From assembly GCF_035594125.1 (NCBI RefSeq), contig NC_087158.1:6870501-6934500 (forward strand): a stretch of DNA of 64,000 bases, written 5' to 3'. The translations under genes and the position numbers were made by a program. This document shows positions 36,953 to 51,770 of the stretch, piece after piece. Below the pieces are notes generated by a model. The model was not told the origin of the DNA, made no database searches, and saw nothing but the letters and a program-made list of their open reading frames with translations. Each line of letters starts with the position of its first letter. Positions within the stretch are counted from its first letter, which is position 1. Source of the stretch: Scylla paramamosain (taxonomy: Eukaryota > Arthropoda > Malacostraca > Decapoda > Portunidae).

Positions 36953-37200
36953 AGTTTGGTGGCATCCCTACTTCCTTGATGCCATTTTCCTATTGTTCTG
37001 TGCCAATAGAATGGAATACATCTACAACAAATAAGAGATAGCATATATCAGCGTTCCCTCACATATTCATGGTTTTGCATATTTGTGGAGTTTTCCCTAA
37101 CCTAACCTAACTAATGGGGAGTTTTCAGAGTTGCCAGGTGTCACCACCAGCTCAGTCTTTCAGCCCAAAGAGCCCAAATTATTCTTTCAGTTATAAATTA

Positions 37201-37459
<259 letters not shown>

Positions 37460-38347
37460 TACATATCAACTTATTCCCCTTTTATTTTATAGTGCACTGT
37501 ATTTTTTAATTAAAATATCATGTACTATACATATGATAACTGTTTTTTATTGTCTTAAAGTGAATTGCTTAGTAAATGTGAGATGCATAGTTTAAGGTTT
37601 AAACTACAAATATAGGTAGTTCTGATCCTTATAAGGATGGTTTCCCATATTCACAGATTTTAACTATTTGCAGGAGGCTCTGGAATGTAACTCCCACAGA
37701 TGGCAGGGAAACACTTCATATCTTCCCTCCCACAACAGCGATGCACTTAATGAATTGGGCCAAGATAATTAGTGAAAGCTTTCTGTGTTAAAGAGATGCA
37801 GCTAGTGAGCCAATATATATACTGATCGTTCAATTAATCCTTTATGTCATAAAACTTCTCTGAAAAAATCTAGTGAATAATTTTTCCTCTATCACTGCAC
37901 TGTCCTTGATCTAAATTACATATTAAAACTACACATGATAATGTAATGATCAGTGTGCTTGGCTCACAAACCACATATATATATATGCTTGGCTTTTGTC
38001 TCCAAACTCTCCCCCATAGAGAGACTGTATTAACCTGCAGAAATAAAGCTATCATTCAGGGAAACTGGTTTGTTTGCCAAACAAACATTACATTGCTGAA
38101 TATTCTGTGGCACAAAATGCTTTGTCAGGAATTGTGGCAATGATATTTCAATCCTTGTCTTTGTATCCTACAATTTGTATGCTGAACATAAACCTTATCA
38201 ACAAGTTTCTTGAGCTTCATATACTTTTATATATATTACACAAAGTCCATGACAACTGAAAAAAAAACTATGCAAATAATGCAATGTAGCAGTAGCATCA
38301 AGGTAACACCAGTCTGCTACTAGTACTGCTGCCATCCACCTTCTGAC

Positions 38348-38479
38348 CTGCTCAGATGAAGCAGAAGCATTGTCCTCTTCAAAAGAATCCTCAGCCACCA
38401 CACAAGACCGCTCATTGCTATAGTAGTGTTGGGAGTAGAAGTTGGGGTAGTGGACAGGAGGAATGACACTGCCCTCACT
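38348..38479 (-). CDS. Exon-like segment C, right copy
   Basis: Inverted duplicate of 18,758-18,889 with acceptor and donor kept and 44 codons open: SEGSVIPPVHYPNFYSQHYY then SNERSCVVAEDSFEEDNASA. Against the left copy there are three amino-acid changes (Asn-His, His-Tyr from two base changes, Gly-Cys) and one clear silent change (AAC/AAT for Asn near the end). It joins exon B (right) in frame across 614 bp. Unidentified protein. Whether it is transcribed is unknown, since its upstream exon is replaced by satellite. Confidence 0.5.
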
Positions 38480-39093
38480 CTGTGTTGAAAATATATGCTG
38501 CCATAAGATGGAGAAAATACTGAATCTGATACTGAAAGAAATAAAGAACAAAATTGTTTACAAAAATTTTATCATAATTGTTTATAATATCAAGCAAATC
38601 TACAGAACATAGGACAACTCTACAACAAGCAGGCTCCAGGCTCCAGGCTGGCAAGCTTGAATAGTCTACACATCATATAAACTTTTGACTGAATAAAGAT
38701 TCAGATGTATCCATACTATTTTACAGGATTTAAGCTTTTAACAATGATACAAGTTCCCCATCAAAGGAACAACAAACTAAAGTCAAGTATGCGATCTCCT
38801 TCACTTTGTGTGCCTTCTTGTTGCAGTAAAATAATGCTCAGCTTCATTTATCCAATTTTCATGGTCTAAACGAAACCTTTCTTATCAAAGATAATATAAG
38901 TTGTGGGATTTAGTTCACAATCAAATCAACATTTCTCTATTTTACCTACATCTGACATCTCTATTTATATGAATTTTTCTACAGCTACCCACCCAGCAAG
39001 AGAAGAGTGCTGTGGAGATCTCCATCACCCACAATAAGTCCCTGAAATGCCTAAATAAACTTGGGATTCATGTTAAATAAAAACAAAACTCAC

Positions 39094-39235
39094 TGGGACA
39101 TAGTACACATTTGCAAGAGTCCAAGGCAAGACTATCCCACCATCTGTGTACCATGGAATGCTCCCAACAACTGGAGTTACCCACAACTGAGCTGCACTTG
39201 GTGCCAATAACCACTCATTCTCAGATACCCAATTC
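39094..39235 (-). CDS. Exon-like segment B, right copy
   Basis: Inverted duplicate of 18,002-18,143 with the same boundaries (TTAG acceptor, GTGAGT donor) and an open frame: NWVSENEWLLAPSAAQLWVT, PVVGSIPWYTDGGIVLPW, TLANVYYVP. Differences from the left copy are Ser-Asn at the first full codon and Thr-Ala near the end. Satellite begins ~220 bp upstream of the exon, so no promoter or exon A accompanies it. It is best regarded as a partial gene duplicate. Confidence 0.5.
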
Positions 39236-39453
39236 CTAAGCAAATCAGTGCTGCATCTGATTACCACTAGGACAATACTTAGTAAAAATGAACAAAGGTG
39301 GGGAGTTCCTCAGTCTATTACCATTACTGGGTAGGATACAGATGGAGAAATAGTACAAAAGACAGTTCAGTATTTAGTACAGTAGAGAACACTAACCCTC
39401 ACCTATAGAAAGAGATCAGCCATCAATACTTTCAAAGGAATAATTTCATCACT

Positions 39454-41271
39454 TTTACGAAGAATTTGCCTTTAAGTATTTTTTAACCCCTTATATACCA
39501 AACCGCTAAAACACATGGAAAACAAACTTTATGGAGAAACAGAATAATATTACCAAAAGCATGTATTTTGAGTGTTTTTGATCATGTGATCTATAAAAAC
39601 GCTTAAGTACATGCAAAGAACATTATGTTTGGGAAACAAAAGGACATTACGAGAAACGTGTATTATGAGTGTTTTTATAAGTTCCTTAAGTACCAAAAAG
39701 CTAAAACTCACAAATAACACTCTTTATTTAGAAAATAAAAAATCAAAAAATAAAATAAATAGGATTTTTTTTTTTTTGTTATTCATCTTCATAGGTACCG
39801 AGATGACAAAATTCTGGGAAAATTCAGGGCAATTATGCGATAAAAGAATATTATCAAAAAAGTTAATTTCAGCTTTTTTTTTTTTTCGGACTGTTATGTA
39901 CTAAACCCTAAAGTGCATGCAAAGCCTCCAATATGAGGAAATTAAACGACCTTACCAAAAATCTGTGTTTTGTGTTTTTAAGCATGTTAGGCACCAAAAC
40001 GATAAATAATAAGGAACTCACTCTATATGGGAATCCAAAACAAAGTTACTGAAAACGTGTCTTCTCAGTGTTTTACGTAGAAAAACGCTAAAACGGATGC
40101 AAACCAACCAATATCAAGAAGTAGAAAAACATTAACAACAAGGTATATTTTGAGTGTTTTTGAGCTTGTTACCTACAAAAAAACGCGAAAATTGATACAA
40201 AGCACTCTATATTGGGAAACAAAGGGACATTGCAAGAAAAGTGTATAATGAATGTTTTATAGTTCAAAAGAACCACAAGCCAAAAAACGCAAAAACTCGT
40301 GTATATGGAGAAGTCTCCTAGATACTAAAATGCTGAAACTCATGAATAGCACTCTTAATTGAGAAACAGAACAACTTTACTAAATGCGTGTATTTTGAGT
40401 GCTTTTCACATTCTTAGTTACCAAAAACCCCAAATTACATGCGAAAATAGCTTTGTGGGGGAAAAAAAAAGACTTTACCAGAAAAGTGTCTTTTGAGTGT
40501 TTTTCAACGTGATAGGTAATAAAGCACTCAAAAGCAGGACAATCACATTACATTAGAATAAAAATATTTTTTTACCAAGAACTTGCCTTTAAATGTTTTT
40601 GAGCTCCTTATATACAAAACTGCTAAAACGCATGCAAAACACACTTTATGGAGAAACAGAATAACATTACCAAAACCTTGTATTTTGAGTGTTTTTGATC
40701 ATGTTATCTATAAAAACGCTTAAATACATGCAAAGAACCTTATGTTTGGGAAACGAAAGGACATTACGAGAAACGTGTATTATGAGTGTTTTTAAGTTCC
40801 TTAAGTACCAAAAAGGTAAATCCCACAAATAACACTCTTTATTGAGAAAAAATAAATAAATAAATAAAAAAATAAAAAAAATAGGATTTTTAATTTTTCT
40901 TTATTTATCTTCATAGGTATCGAGATGCCAAAATTCTGGGAAAATTCAGGGCAATTATATGATAAAAGAATATTATCAAAAAATTTAATTTTAGCTTTAT
41001 TTTCGGCCTGTTATCTACCAAACCCTAAAGTGCATGCAAAGCCTCTTATATGAGGAAATTAAACGACCTTATCAGAAATCTCTCTTTTGAGTGCTGTTCA
41101 GCATGTTAGGCACCAAAACAATAAATAATAAAGAACTCACTCTATATGGGAATTCTAAACAAAATTACTGAAAACGTGTCTTCTCAGTGTTTTACGTAAA
41201 AAAAAACGCTAAAACGGGTGCAAACAAACCAATATAAAGAAATAGAAAAACATTACCAAAAAGGTATATTT
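39454..41271 (-). repeat. Satellite, '-' orientation, extra segment of the right arm
   Basis: 1.8 kb of higher-order satellite with landmarks near 39,797 and 40,915. It has no counterpart in the left arm, where 2.0 kb of unique DNA sits instead. Its own inverted match is at about 53,100-54,690, sharing variants such as GTACTTAAGCGC/GCGCTTAAGTAC-type changes, CTCATATTGG and GCTGAAATTAAC. Confidence 0.9.
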
Positions 41272-44200
41272 TGAGTGTTTTTGAGCTTGTTACCTATAAA
41301 AAACACGAAAATTGATGCAAAGCACTCTATAATGGGAAAGAAAAGGACATTGAAAGAAAAGTGTATAATGAGTGTTTTATAGTTCAAAAGAACCACAAGG
41401 CAAAAAATGCAAAAACTAGTGTATATGAAGAAGTTTCGTAGATACCAAAATGCTAAAACTCATGAACAACACTCTTAATTGAGAAACAGAACAATCTTAC
41501 TAAATGTGTGTATTTTGAGTGCTTTTCACATTCTTAGTTACCAAAACCCCAAATTGCATGCGAAGCCAGCTTTATGTGGGAAAAAAATGACATTACCAGA
41601 AAAAATGTCTTTTGAGTGTTTTTGAGTGTGTTAGGCAATAAAGCACTAAAAAGGAGGGCAATCACATTACATTGGAATAAAACCAATTTTGAGCTCCTTA
41701 TATAACAAAACACTAAAACGCATGCAAAATACACTTTATGGTGAAACAGAATAACATTACCAAAAACATGTATTTATTGTGTTTTTGATCATGTTACCAA
41801 TAAAAACGCTTAAATGACATTAACAGAAAAAATGTCTTTTAAGTGTTTTTGAGCGTGATATGCAACAAAGCACTAAAAAGCAAAAAAATCACATAACTTG
41901 GGAATAAAACTAACTTTTACGAAGAACTTGCCTTTAAATGTTTTTTTAACTCCTTACATACCAAAACGCTAAAACGCATGTAAAACACCCTTTATGGAGA
42001 AACAGAATAACTACCAAAAATGTGTATTTTGAGTGCTTTTGATCATGTTACTTATAAAAACGCCTAAATACATGTAAAGAACCCTATGTTTGTATAAGAA
42101 AAGGACATTAAGAAAATCGTGTATTATGAGTGTTTTTAAATTCCTTAAGTACCAAAAAGCTAAAACACACAAATAACACTTTATAGAGAAAAAAAAAAAA
42201 TTTATTCATCTTCATAGGTACCAAAATTCTGGAAAATTTCAAGGAAATTTTGTAAAAAAAAATTCATTTAAAAAAAATATCTTTAGCTTTTTTCCAGAGT
42301 TATGTAACAAACCATGAAGTGCATGGAAAGCCACCTATATGGAGAAATTACTCGACTTTACCAGAAACCTGTCTTTTGAGTGTTTTTTCCAGCAATTTCA
42401 ACAATATTACTGAAAACGTGTCTTTTCAGTGATTTACGTAGAAAAACACTAAAACGGATGCAAACCAACCAATATGAAGAAATAGAATAACATTTTCAAA
42501 AAGACATATTTTGATGTGTTTTTGAGCTTTTCACCTACAAAAAAAAATGCGAAAATGGATGAAACGCACTCTATATTAGGAAAGAAAAGGATATTACGAG
42601 AAACGTGTATAATGAGTGTTTTATAGTTTTAAAAGAACTACAAGGCAAAAAACTAAAAAAACTCGTGTACATAAAGAAGTTTCTTACATACCAAAATGCT
42701 GAATCTCATGAATAACACTTTTAATTAAGAAACAGAACAACCTTACTAAATGCCTGTATTTTGAGTGTTTTTCACATTCTTAGTTACCAAAACCCCAAAT
42801 ACCATGCGAAATTAGCTTTATGTGGGAAAAAAAAATATATTACCAGAAAATGTCTTTCGAGTGTTTTTGAGCGTGTTAGGCAATAAACCACTAAAAAGCA
42901 ATCACATTACATGGGAATAAAACCAACTTTTACCAAGAACTTGCCTTTAGGTGTTTTTGAGCTCATTACATACCAAAACGCTAAAACACATGCAAAACAC
43001 CTTTTATGGAGAAACAATAACATTACCAAAAATATGTATTTTGAGTGTTTTTGATCATTTTCTCTATAAAAACGCTTAAATACATGCAAAGAACCTTATG
43101 TTTGGGAAACGAAAGGACATTACAAGAAATATGTATTATGAGTGTTTTTTAGTTCGTTAAGTACCAAAAAGCTAAAACCCACAAATAACACTCATTATTT
43201 AGAAAAATAAATAAATAAAAATAAAAAAATAGGATCTTTTTTTTTGTTATTCATCTTCATAGGTACCGAGATGCCAAAATTCTGGGAAAATTCCGAGCTA
43301 TTATATGATAAAAGAAAATTATCAAAAAAGTTAATTTTAGTTTTTTTTTGGACTGTTATATACCAAACCCTAAAGTGCATGCAAAGCCTTCTATATGAGG
43401 AAATTAAACGAACTTAAAAGAAATCTGTCTTTTGAGTGTTTTTCAGAATGTTAGGCACCAAAACGATAAATAAATAAGGAACTCACTCTATATGGGAATC
43501 CAAACAAAACTACTGAAAACGTGTCTTCTCAGTGTTTTACGTAGAAAAACGCTAAAACGGATGCAAACCAACCAATTTAAAAAAAAATAGAAAAACATTA
43601 CCAAAAAGGTAAATTTTGAGTTTTTTTGAGCTTGTTACCTACAAAAAACGCGAAAATTGATGCAAAGCACTCTATATTAGGAAATAAAAGGACATTGCAA
43701 GAAAAGTGTATAATGAGTGTTTTATAGTTCAAAAGAACCAAAAGGCAAAAAACGCAAAAACTTATGGATATTTTCCTAGTTTAGTTTAGTTTTCCTTAGT
43801 TTCCTAGATACCAAAATGCTGAAACTCATGAATAACCTTCCTAATTGAGAAACAGAACAACCTTACTAAATGCGTGTATTATGAGAGCTTTTCACATTCT
43901 TAGTTACCAAAACCCAAAATTGCATGCGAAACCAGCTTTATGTGAGAAAAAAATGACATTACCAGAAAAGTCTTTTGAGTGTTTTTGAGCCTGATAGGCA
44001 ATAAAGCATTAAAAAACAGGGCAATCACATTACATTTGAATAAAACCAATTTTTAATAAGAACTTGCCTTTAAGTCTTTTTGAGCTTCTTATATACCAAA
44101 ACACTAAATCGCATGCAAAATACACTTTATGGTGAAACAGAATAAAATTACCTAAAACATGTATTTTGAATATTTTTGATCATGTTATCTATAAAAACGC

Positions 44201-47200
44201 TTAAATACATGTTTGGGAAACAAAAGGACATTACGAGAAACGTATATTATGAGAGTTTTTAAGTTTAAGTGCCAAAAATCTAAAACCCACTCTTTATTTA
44301 AAAAAAAAAAAAAATAAATAAATAAAAAAATAAAAAAAATAGAATTGTTTTTTTTGTTATTCATCTTCATAGGTACCGAAATGCCAAAATTCTGGGAAAA
44401 TTCAAGGCAATTATATGATAAGAGAATATTATCAAAAAAGTTGATTTTAGCTTTTTTTTTCGGACTGTTATGTACGAAACCCTAAACTGCATGCAAACCC
44501 TCCTATATAAGGAAATGAAACGACCTTACCAGAAATCTGTCTTTTCATTGTTTTCAGCATGTTAACCACCAAAATGATCAATAATAAGCAACTCACTTCA
44601 TATGGGAATCCAAAACAAAATTACTGAAAACGTGTGTTCCCAGTGTTTTACGTAGAAAAACGCTAAAATGGATGCAAACTAACCAATATCAAGAAATAGA
44701 AAAAACATTAACAAAAGGTATATTTTGAGTGTTTTTGAGCTTGTTACCTACAAAAAAAACGCTAAAATTGATACAAAGCACTCTATATTGGGAAACAAAG
44801 GGACAATGCTATAAAAGTGTATAATGAGTGTATTATAGTTCAAAAGAACAACAAGGCAAAAAACGCAAAAACTCGTGTATATGGAGAAGTTTCCTTGATA
44901 CCAAAATGCTGAAAGTCATGAATAACACTCTTACTTGAGAAATAGAACAACCTTACCAAATTCGTGCATTTTGACTGTTTTTCATATTCTTAGTTACCAA
45001 AAACCCAAATTTCATGCGAAACCAGATTTATGTGGGAAAACATGACATTTCCAGAAAAATGTCTTTTGAGTGTTTTTGAGCGTGATAGGCAATAAAACAC
45101 TAAAAAGCAGGGCAATCACTATTCATTGGAATAAAACCAATTTTTACCAAGAACTTGCATTTAAATGTTTTTGAGCTTCTTATATACCAAACCGTTAAAA
45201 CGCATGGAAAACAAACTTCATGGAGAAATAGAATAACATAACCAAAAACATGTAATTTGGGTGTTTTTATAATTTTATCTATAAAAAACGCTTAAATACA
45301 TGCAAAGAACATTATGTTTGGGAAAGAAAAGGACATTACGAGAAACGTGCATTATGAGTGTTTTTTTTTAAGTTCCTTAAGTACCAAAAAGCTAAAACCA
45401 ACAAATAACACTCTTTATTTAGAAAATAAAAACAAAAAATAGGAATTTTTTTCATCTTCATAGGTACCGAGATGCCAAAATTCTGGGAAAATTCAGGAAA
45501 ATTATATGAACAAAAGAATATTATCAAAAAAGTTAATTTTAGCTTTTTTTTTCGGACTGTTATGTACCAAACCCTAAAGTGCATGCAAAGCCTCCTATAT
45601 GAAGAAATAAAACGACTTTACCAGAAATCTGTCTTTTGAGTGTTTTTCAGCATGTTAGGCACCAAAATGATAAATAATAAAGAACTCACTCTATATGGGA
45701 ATCCAAAAGAAAATTACTGAAAATGTATCTCTTCAGTGTTTTACGTAGAAAAAGGCAAAAACTCGTGTATATAAAGAAGTTTCTTAGATACCAAAATGCT
45801 GAAACTCATGAATAACAATTTTAATTGAGAAACAGAACAACCTTAGCAAATGCTGTATTTTGAGTGTTTTTCATATTCCTAGTTAGCAATACCCAAAATA
45901 GCATAAGAAACTAGCTTTATGAGCGAAAAAAATGACATTATCAGAAGTGTCTTTTAATTATTTTTGAGCGTGTTAGGCAATGAAGTACTAAAAAGCAGGG
46001 CAATCACATTACATGGGAATAAAACCAACTTTTTCCAAGAATTTGCCAATATGTGTTTTTGAGCTCCATACATACCAAACCGCTAAAACGCATGGAAAAC
46101 AAACTTTATTGAGAAACAGAATAGCATTACCAAAAACATGTATTTTGAGTGTTTTTGATAATGTTATCTATAAAAACGCTTAAATACATGCAAAGAACCT
46201 TATGTTTGGGAAACGTAAGGACATTACGAGAAACGTGTATTATGAGTGTTTTTAAGTTTCTTAACTACCAAAAAGCTAAAACCCACAAATAACACTCGTT
46301 ATTTAGAAAGAAATAAAAAAATAAAAAAAATAAAAAAAAGATTTTCTATCTTTCTTTTTTTTTTCATTCACCTCCATAGGTACCGAGATGCCAAAATTCT
46401 GGGAAAAATTAGGGCAATTATATGATAAGAGATTTTTATAAAAAAGTTGATATTAGCTTTTATTCGGACTGTTATGTACCAAACAATAAAGTGCATGCAA
46501 AGCCTCCCATATGAGGAAATTAAACGACCTTACCAGAAATCTGTGTTTTGAGTGTTTTTCTGCATGTTAGGCACCAAAACGATAAATAATAAAGAACTCA
46601 CTCTATATGGCAAACCAAAAAAAAAATTACTAAAAACGTGTCTTCTCAGTGTTTTACGTAGAGAAACGCTAAAACGGATGCAAACCAACCAATATCAAGA
46701 AGTAGAAAAACATTACCAAAAAGGTATATTTTGAGTGTTTTTGAGCTTGTTACCTACAAAAAAACGCGAAAATTGATACAAAGCACTCTATATTGGGAAA
46801 CAAAGGGACATTGCAAGAAAAGTGTATAATGAATGTTTTATAGTTCAAAAGAACCACAAGCCAAAAAACGCAAAAACTCGTGTATATGGAGAAGTCTCCT
46901 AGATACTAAAATGCTGAAACTCATGAATAGCACTCTTAATTGAGAAACAGAACAACTTTACTAAATGCGTGTATTTTGAGTGCTTTTCACATTCTTAGTT
47001 ACCAAAATCCCAAATTGCATGTGAAACTAGCTTTATGTGGGGAAAAAAAATGACATAACCAGGAAAGTGTCTTTTGAGTGTTTTTGAGCGTGATAGGCAA
47101 TAAAGCACTAAAAAGCAGGGGAATCACTTTACATGGAAATAAAATCAATTTTTATCAAGAACTTGCCTTTAAGTGTTTTGAGCTCCTTATATACCAAAAC

Positions 47201-50200
47201 GCTAAAATACATGCAAAACACACTTTATGGAGAAAGAGAATAACATTACCAAAACATATATTTTGAGTGTTTTTGATCATGTTACCAATAAAAACGCTTA
47301 AATACATGCAAAGAACCGTATTTTTGGGAAACGAAAGGACATGACGAGAAACGTGTATTATCAGTGTTTTTAAGATCATTATTTACCAAAAAGCTAAAAG
47401 CCACAAATAACACTCTTTATAGAGAAAAAAAAAATAAATAAATACAATAAAATAAAAAAAATACGATATTTTTTTCTTTCTTTTTAATCTTCACAGGTAC
47501 CGAGATTCCAAAATTTGGGCAGAATTCAGGAAATTATGAGTCAATTATCAAAAAATTAATTATTTTTATTTTTTTCGTACTGTTATGTACCAAACCCTAA
47601 AGTGCATGCAAAGCCACCTATATGGGGAAATTAAACGTCTTTGCTAGAAAACTGTCTTATGAGTGTTTTTCAGCTTGTTAGGCACCCTAACGGTAAATAA
47701 CATGCAAGTCACTCTATATGGGAATCTAAAACAAAATTACTGAAAAAGTGTCTTTTCGGTGTTTTACATAGAAAAACGCTAAAACGGATGCAAACCAACC
47801 AATAAGAAGAAATAAAATAACATTACCATAAAGGTACATTTTGAGTGTTTTTGAGCTTGTTACCTACAAAAAACGCGAAAATGGATGCAAAGCACTCCCT
47901 ATTGGGAAACAAAAAGACATTACGAGAAACGTGTATAATGAGTGTCTTATTATTTTTGAGCAAAAAAACTTGTGGTTCAGAAGAACCACAAGGCAAAAAA
48001 ACGCAAAAACTCGTGTATATAAGGAGGTTTCTTAGATACCAAAATGCTGAAACTCATGAATAACAATATTAATTGAGAAACAGAACAACCTTACCAAATG
48101 CGTATATTTTGAGTGTTTTTCACATTCTTAGCAAAACCCCAAATAGCACGCGAAACTATGTTGGAAAAAGAATGACATTACTAGATGTGTCTTTTGAGTT
48201 TTTTTGAGCGTGTTAGGCAATAAATCACACACACACACACACAAAAAAAAAAACAAAACAAAACAGGGCAATAACATTACATGGGAATAAAATCAACTTT
48301 TACCAAGAATTTGCCTTGAAGTGTTTTTGACTTCCTTACAAGCCAAAACGCTAAAACGCATGCAAAAAACTCCTTTATGGAGAAGCAGAATAACATTACT
48401 AAAAACATGTGTTTTAAGTGTTTTTAAGTGTTTTTAAGTGTTCCTTAAGTACCAAAACGTTAAAACCCAAAAATAACACTCTTTATAGAGAGAAAAAAAA
48501 AAAAAAATAAAAAAATATCTTTTTTTTCATATTGATTTTCATAGGTACCAAAAAGGCCAAAATTCTGCCAAAATTCAGCGAATTTATGTGGAAAAAAGAA
48601 CATTATCAAAAAAGTTAATTATAGCTCTTTTTTCGGATCTTTATGTACCAAACTGTAAAGTGCATGCCACCTATATAAGGAAGTTAAACGACTTTACCAG
48701 AAACCTGTCTTTTCAGTGTTTTTGAGCATGTTAGGCACCAAAACGATAAATAATATGGAAGTCAGTCAATATGTGAATCCAAAACAAAATTACTGAAAAC
48801 GTGTCTTTTCAGTGTTTTACGTAGAAAAACGCTAAAACGGATGCAAAAAAACAAATACGAAGAAATAGAATAACATTACCGAAAAGTGTTTTTGAGCTTT
48901 TTACCTACAAAAAACGCGCAAAAAGATGGAATGCACTCTATATTGGGAAGCAAAAGGACATTACGAGAAACGTGTATAATGAGTGTTTTATAGTTTCACA
49001 AGAACCACAAGGCAAAAAACGCAAAAACTCGTGTATATAGAGAAGTTTCTTACATACCAAAACGCTAAAACTCATGAATAACACTTTTAATTGAAAAACA
49101 GAACTACCTTACCAAATGTGTGTATTTTGAGTGTTTTTCACATTCTTAGTTACGAAAATCCCAAATTACATGCGAAACTAGCTTTATGTGGGAAAAAAAT
49201 GACATTACCAGAAAAGTGTATTTTGAGTGTTTTTGAGCGTTATATGCAACAAAACACTAAAAAGCAAAATAATCACATTACACTGGAATAAAACCAAAAT
49301 TTACGAAGAACTTGCCTTTAAGTTTTTTTTAACTCCTTACATACCAAAACGCTAAACGCATGGAAAACAACCTTTATGGAGAAACAGAATAACATTACCA
49401 AAAACATGTATTTTGAGTGTTTTTGATCATGTTACCTATAAAATCGCTTAAATACATGCAAAGAACCCTATGTTTGTGAAACGAAAGGACATTACGAAAA
49501 TCGTGTATTATGAGTATTTTTAAGTTCCTTAAGTACCAATAATCTAAAACCCACAAATAACACTCTTTATTGAGAAAAAAATAATAAAAAAATAGATTTT
49601 TTTTGTTATTCATCTTCATAGGTACCGACATGCCAAAATTCTGAGAAAATTCAGGGAAATTATGTGAAAAAACAAAAAAAAATAATAATTCTAGCTTTTT
49701 CCGGAGTTATGTACGAAACCCGGAAGTGCATGCAAAGCCACCTATATGGGGAAAATTACACGACTTTACAAGAAACATGTCTTTGGGTGTTTTCAGCAAT
49801 TTCAACAATATTACTGAAAACGTGTTTTTTTCAGTTTTAGCGTAGAATGCTAAAACGGATGCAAACCAACCAATAAGAAGAAATAGAATAACATTACAAA
49901 AAAGTTGAGTGTTTTTGAGCTTGTTGCCTACAAAAAACGCAAAAATGAATGCAAAGAAGTCTATATTGGGAAACAAAAGTATATTACAAGAAAATTGTAT
50001 AATGAATGTTTTAATAGTTTTCAAAAACCATAAGGCAAAAAACGCAAAAACTCGTCTATATGGAGATTTTCTTAGATACCAAAATGCTGAAATTCATGAA
50101 TAACACTTGTAATTGAGAAACAGAACAACCTTACCAAATGAGTGTATTTGAGTGTTTTTCGCATTCTTAGTTACCAAAACCCGAAATTACATGCGAAACT

Positions 50201-51770
50201 AGCTTTATGTTGGAAATAAATGACATTACCAGAAAAAAAGTGTCTTTTGAGTGTTTTTGAGCTTGTTAGGCAATAAAGCACAAAAAAGCAGGGCAATGAC
50301 ATTACATGGGAATAAAACCAACATTTACCAAGAACTTGTCTTTAAGTGCTTTTCAGCTCCTTACATACTAAAATGCTAAAATGCATGCAAAACACCCTTT
50401 ATTGAGAAACAAAATAACATTACGATAAACATGAATTTTCAGTGTTTTGATCTCTTACGTATAAAAACGCTTAAATACATGCAAAGAACCCTATGTTTGG
50501 GAAACGAAAGGACATTACGAGAAACGTGTATTATGAGTGTTTTTAAGTTCCATGAGTACGAAAAGAGTTAAAACCCACAAATAACAGTCTTTATAGAGAA
50601 AATAAATAAATAAATTAAATTTAGGATTTTTTTTTTGTTATTTATCTTCATAGGTACCGAGATGCCAATATTCTGGCAAAATTTAGGGAAATTATTTGAA
50701 AAAATAATATTTTGAAAAAAGTTAATTTTAGCTTTTTTTTTGGACTGTTATGTACCAAACCCTAAAGTGTATGCAAAGCCACCTACATGAGGAAATTAAA
50801 CGACTTTACCAGATACCTGTCTTTTGAGTTTTTTTCGGCAAGTTAGGCACCAAAACGATAAATAATATGGAAGTCACTCTTTATGGGAATCCAAAACAAA
50901 ATTACTGAAAACGTGTCTTTTTTAGTGTTTTACTTAGAAAAACATTGAAACGGATGCAAACAAACCAATATGAAGAAATAGAATCATATTACTAAAAAGT
51001 TATATTTTGAGTGTTTTTGAGCTTGTTACCTACAGAAAACGCGAAAATAGTTGCAAAGCACTCTATATTGGGAAAGAAAAGGACATTACGAGAAACGTGT
51101 ATAATGAGTGTTTTATAGTTTCACAAGAACAACAAGGCAAAATACGCAAAAACTCGTGTATATGGAGATGTTTCTTAGATACCAAAATGCTGAAATTCAT
51201 GAAGAACACTCTTAATTGAGAAACAGAACAACCTTACCAAATGGGTGTATTTTGAATCTTTTTAACATTCTTACTTAGCAAAACCCCAAATTGCATGCAA
51301 AACTAGCTTTGTGTGAAAAAAAATATTACCAGAAAATTGTCGAGTTTTTTTGAGCGTGTTAGGCAATAAAGCACTAAAAAGCAGGGCAATCACATTACAT
51401 GGGAATAAAACCAACTTTTACCAATAACTTGCCTTTAAGTGTTTTTAAGCTCCTTACATACGAAAACGCTAAAACGCATACAAAACAAGTATTTTGAGTC
51501 TTTTGTAAGATTGTTACGTAAAAAAAACGCCTAAATGAATCGGAAATATCGTATATGGGAAAAATTAAAAGATATTACGAGAAACGTGTATTATGAGTGT
51601 TTTTGATTTTCGTGGTATCAAAAGGGTAAAACGCATGAAAAACACTCTATATGGAGAAACAGAACAATACTGCCAAAAAAAAGAAAAGTGCATTTTGAGT
51701 GTTATGACATTGTTAGTTACCAAAAAGCCAAAACTCATGCAAAGACCCATATATAGATATATGAAACGAC
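41272..51770 (-). repeat. Higher-order satellite array: right arm of the large palindrome
   Basis: 10.5 kb, the inverted copy of 5,251-15,765. Landmarks near 42,214, 43,261, 44,371, 45,462, 46,377, 47,496, 48,541, 49,620 and 50,653 pair in reverse order with the nine on the left, and each pair sums to between 56,969 and 57,008. Private variants are shared, such as the fused unit near 41,825 (AAATGACATT after CGCTTAAA) and GATACTAGTG-type changes. A ~25-bp insertion rich in TTTAG (about 43,775-43,800) is only in this arm. Confidence 0.94.

Noticed and set aside
37096..37110. Three CCTAA units resembling arthropod telomere repeat
   Set aside because: Only three perfect units inside a Tigger-like element, with a degenerate counterpart at ~20,180-20,200; too short for telomeric or interstitial telomere DNA.
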